From positions 1 through 5,847 of the forward strand of contig JACDEQ010000143.1 of NCBI GenBank assembly GCA_013816225.1: DNA of 5,847 bases, in the 5' to 3' direction. Each line of letters opens with the position of its first letter. Within the stretch, counting starts at the first letter, position 1. The position numbers and the translations under genes are program-made. Under the pieces are notes generated by a model. It saw only the letters and a list, made by a program, of their open reading frames with translations. It had not been told where the DNA came from and did no database searches. The DNA comes from Armatimonadota bacterium. Lineage in GTDB: Bacteria > Armatimonadota > Fimbriimonadia > Fimbriimonadales > ATM1. Shown piece after piece: positions 4,860 to 5,847 of the stretch.

Positions 4860-5847
4860 ATGCACCGCGCGAAGTGCCGAGGCCGCTTGAAAGCCTTGTT
4901 TTGGTCTGCCTGCCTTTCAGCCGGGGCGGTTGGGCTGACGGCGCGGCCCCCATAGCCGCCTGAAGCCGTCCTCGTGTTCACAGGTGATATTCGCGGGCAT
5001 CTCTCTCCTTGCGGCTGCACGAAGCCGCAGATAGGCGGGATCAAGCGGATGACCGGCGTCGTCCGCGCCTTGCTGACGCAACGTAACACGTATTACGTCG
5101 ACATCGGCAACTGGACCGAATCGGAAGATCGGCAGGATGAACTGAAGGCCGAAGCGCTGGCGACGTTGTTCGCAGACCTCGAGCCTGCATATCTCAACGT
5201 CGGGCCCCTCGACGCGCGTCTAGGGGAAGCAAAACTCGACTCGCTAGTTGAAATGACCGGCGGACTCCTGAACAAGAAGGGCGATTCACGCGATGTCGGA
5301 CCTCTACAAATACGAGGAACCGGAGCGCATCCCTATGAAGGCGGCAAGAACCAGGTCTTACTTTTAGCGGCGGGCAAGGCTGAGGCGGAACGCGCAGCCA
5401 CGCGCGGGCCCGGCTTGATCGTTTACTCCGTATCTGGCGACCCGGCGAACGATCCAACGACCGTAGGAACGGCAGTACTGGTCAGTTCGGGCGATCGATG
5501 CCGCAACGTTGGCAGGATCGAACTGATCGCCGGAAAATGGACTAATTTCACGCTTATCGAACTAGGCCCCGAAAAGTCGGACGACCCGCATGCGACCGCC
5601 GTCTATAAGAGCTATCTTCAGCGGGTGGCCGATGAGAATTTGCTCGACGTCCTGCCGAGAACACAAGGTCCGGTCAAGTACGCCGGGAGCAAGTCCTGTG
5701 CCTCGTGTCACGCCAAGATCTACGAGGATTGGAAAGGAACGTCTCATGCGCACGCTTACGCGACGCTGCAGTCTACGGGCAACGGCCGCGATCCGGAATG
5801 CGTGGGTTGTCATGTGGTCGGATTGGGAGACACGAGCGGCTTCAAAA
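4860..5847 (+). CDS. Secreted metallophosphatase-like multihaem cytochrome c, interrupted by in-frame TAG, 3' partial
   Basis: One frame runs from ATG 4860 to the right edge with a single stop, TAG at 4953-4955. Residues 1-31 form a Sec signal peptide: basic start MHRAKCRGRLK, hydrophobic core ALFWSACLSAGAVGLTA, then RPP. After the TAG comes PPEAVLVFTGDIRGHLSPCG and the PCGCTKP motif typical of UshA/5'-nucleotidase-like metallophosphatase domains of this group. The domain continues through GRIELIAGKW near 5512 and a helix ending in VADENLLDVL. From about 5685 a cytochrome c554-like domain begins, with haem sites CASCH (5697-5711) and CVGCH (5799-5813) and possible axial histidines in SHAHAYATL. 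Such proteins act outside the cytoplasmic membrane, possibly in electron transfer; the substrate is unknown. If the TAG is real, the usable start would be GTG 4974 or ATG 5049 without a signal peptide, which would leave the haems unattached. The gene may therefore be a recent pseudogene. The start lacks a strong ribosome site. It is not part of the usual ars gene set. Confidence 0.8.
4953..4955 (+). other. In-frame amber codon between signal peptide and mature domain
   Basis: TAG falls directly after the signal peptide (ending TARPP) and before PPEAVLVFTGD, all in the same frame. The codon context on both sides is clean, so a single base change from a sense codon explains it. Confidence 0.8.

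Noticed and set aside
1..5847. CRISPR array, insertion sequence ends or replication origin
   Set aside because: No regularly spaced repeats, transposase motifs or iteron-like clusters were seen on reading both strands.

Overview
The window is bacterial DNA of moderately high GC with intact housekeeping genes on the left and an accessory region on the right that shows several signs of decay. The organism cannot be fixed from this sequence. A Rex repressor next to L-aspartate oxidase, together with a secreted PCGC-type metallophosphatase-like protein carrying c-type haem motifs, would fit Armatimonadota (Fimbriimonadia-like) or a similar deep-branching lineage. That is a weak inference.

Left part (1-2961): an unrecognised rightward gene enters from the left edge and converges on nadB, overlapping its 3' end by 80 bases. 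nadB (L-aspartate oxidase, first step of de novo NAD synthesis) and rex (NADH/NAD+-sensing repressor) form a leftward unit, rex first, with their ends touching. A redox sensor of the NADH/NAD+ ratio is thus co-transcribed with an NAD-biosynthesis enzyme. The 41 bases between rex and the divergent tRNA gene are almost filled by a 16-bp-arm palindrome with -10-like boxes on both strands.

Middle (2962-3726): a complete tRNA-Val (GAC) is followed by the C-terminal remnant of a tyrosine recombinase on the minus strand. Its reading frame runs into the tRNA 3' half and ends there, the classic arrangement of an integrase that inserts at a tRNA 3' end. The remnant lacks its N-terminus and needs several frame changes to read through, but the HxxR, GH and catalytic Tyr motifs can all be found. 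The tRNA is therefore the likely left boundary of an old genomic island extending to the right.

Right part (3683-5847): a small arsenic operon, arsR-arsI-arsC, has overlapping genes. It starts at a promoter whose -10 abuts the arsR ATG (probable leaderless message) and which contains a perfect 7-8-7 inverted repeat, a good ArsR operator candidate. ArsI is a C-As lyase-like dioxygenase with three extra vicinal Cys pairs at its C-terminus. The arsC reading frame has lost the P-loop region that carries the catalytic CX5R motif, and no efflux pump is present in the window. Last comes a secreted metallophosphatase-like/multihaem cytochrome gene. It has a clear signal peptide, but an in-frame TAG separates that peptide from the mature domain, and the gene runs off the right edge.

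The right half thus holds three damaged reading frames (recombinase, arsC, cytochrome), while the left half looks intact. Either the island is decaying or the assembly has local errors; reads or relatives would tell.
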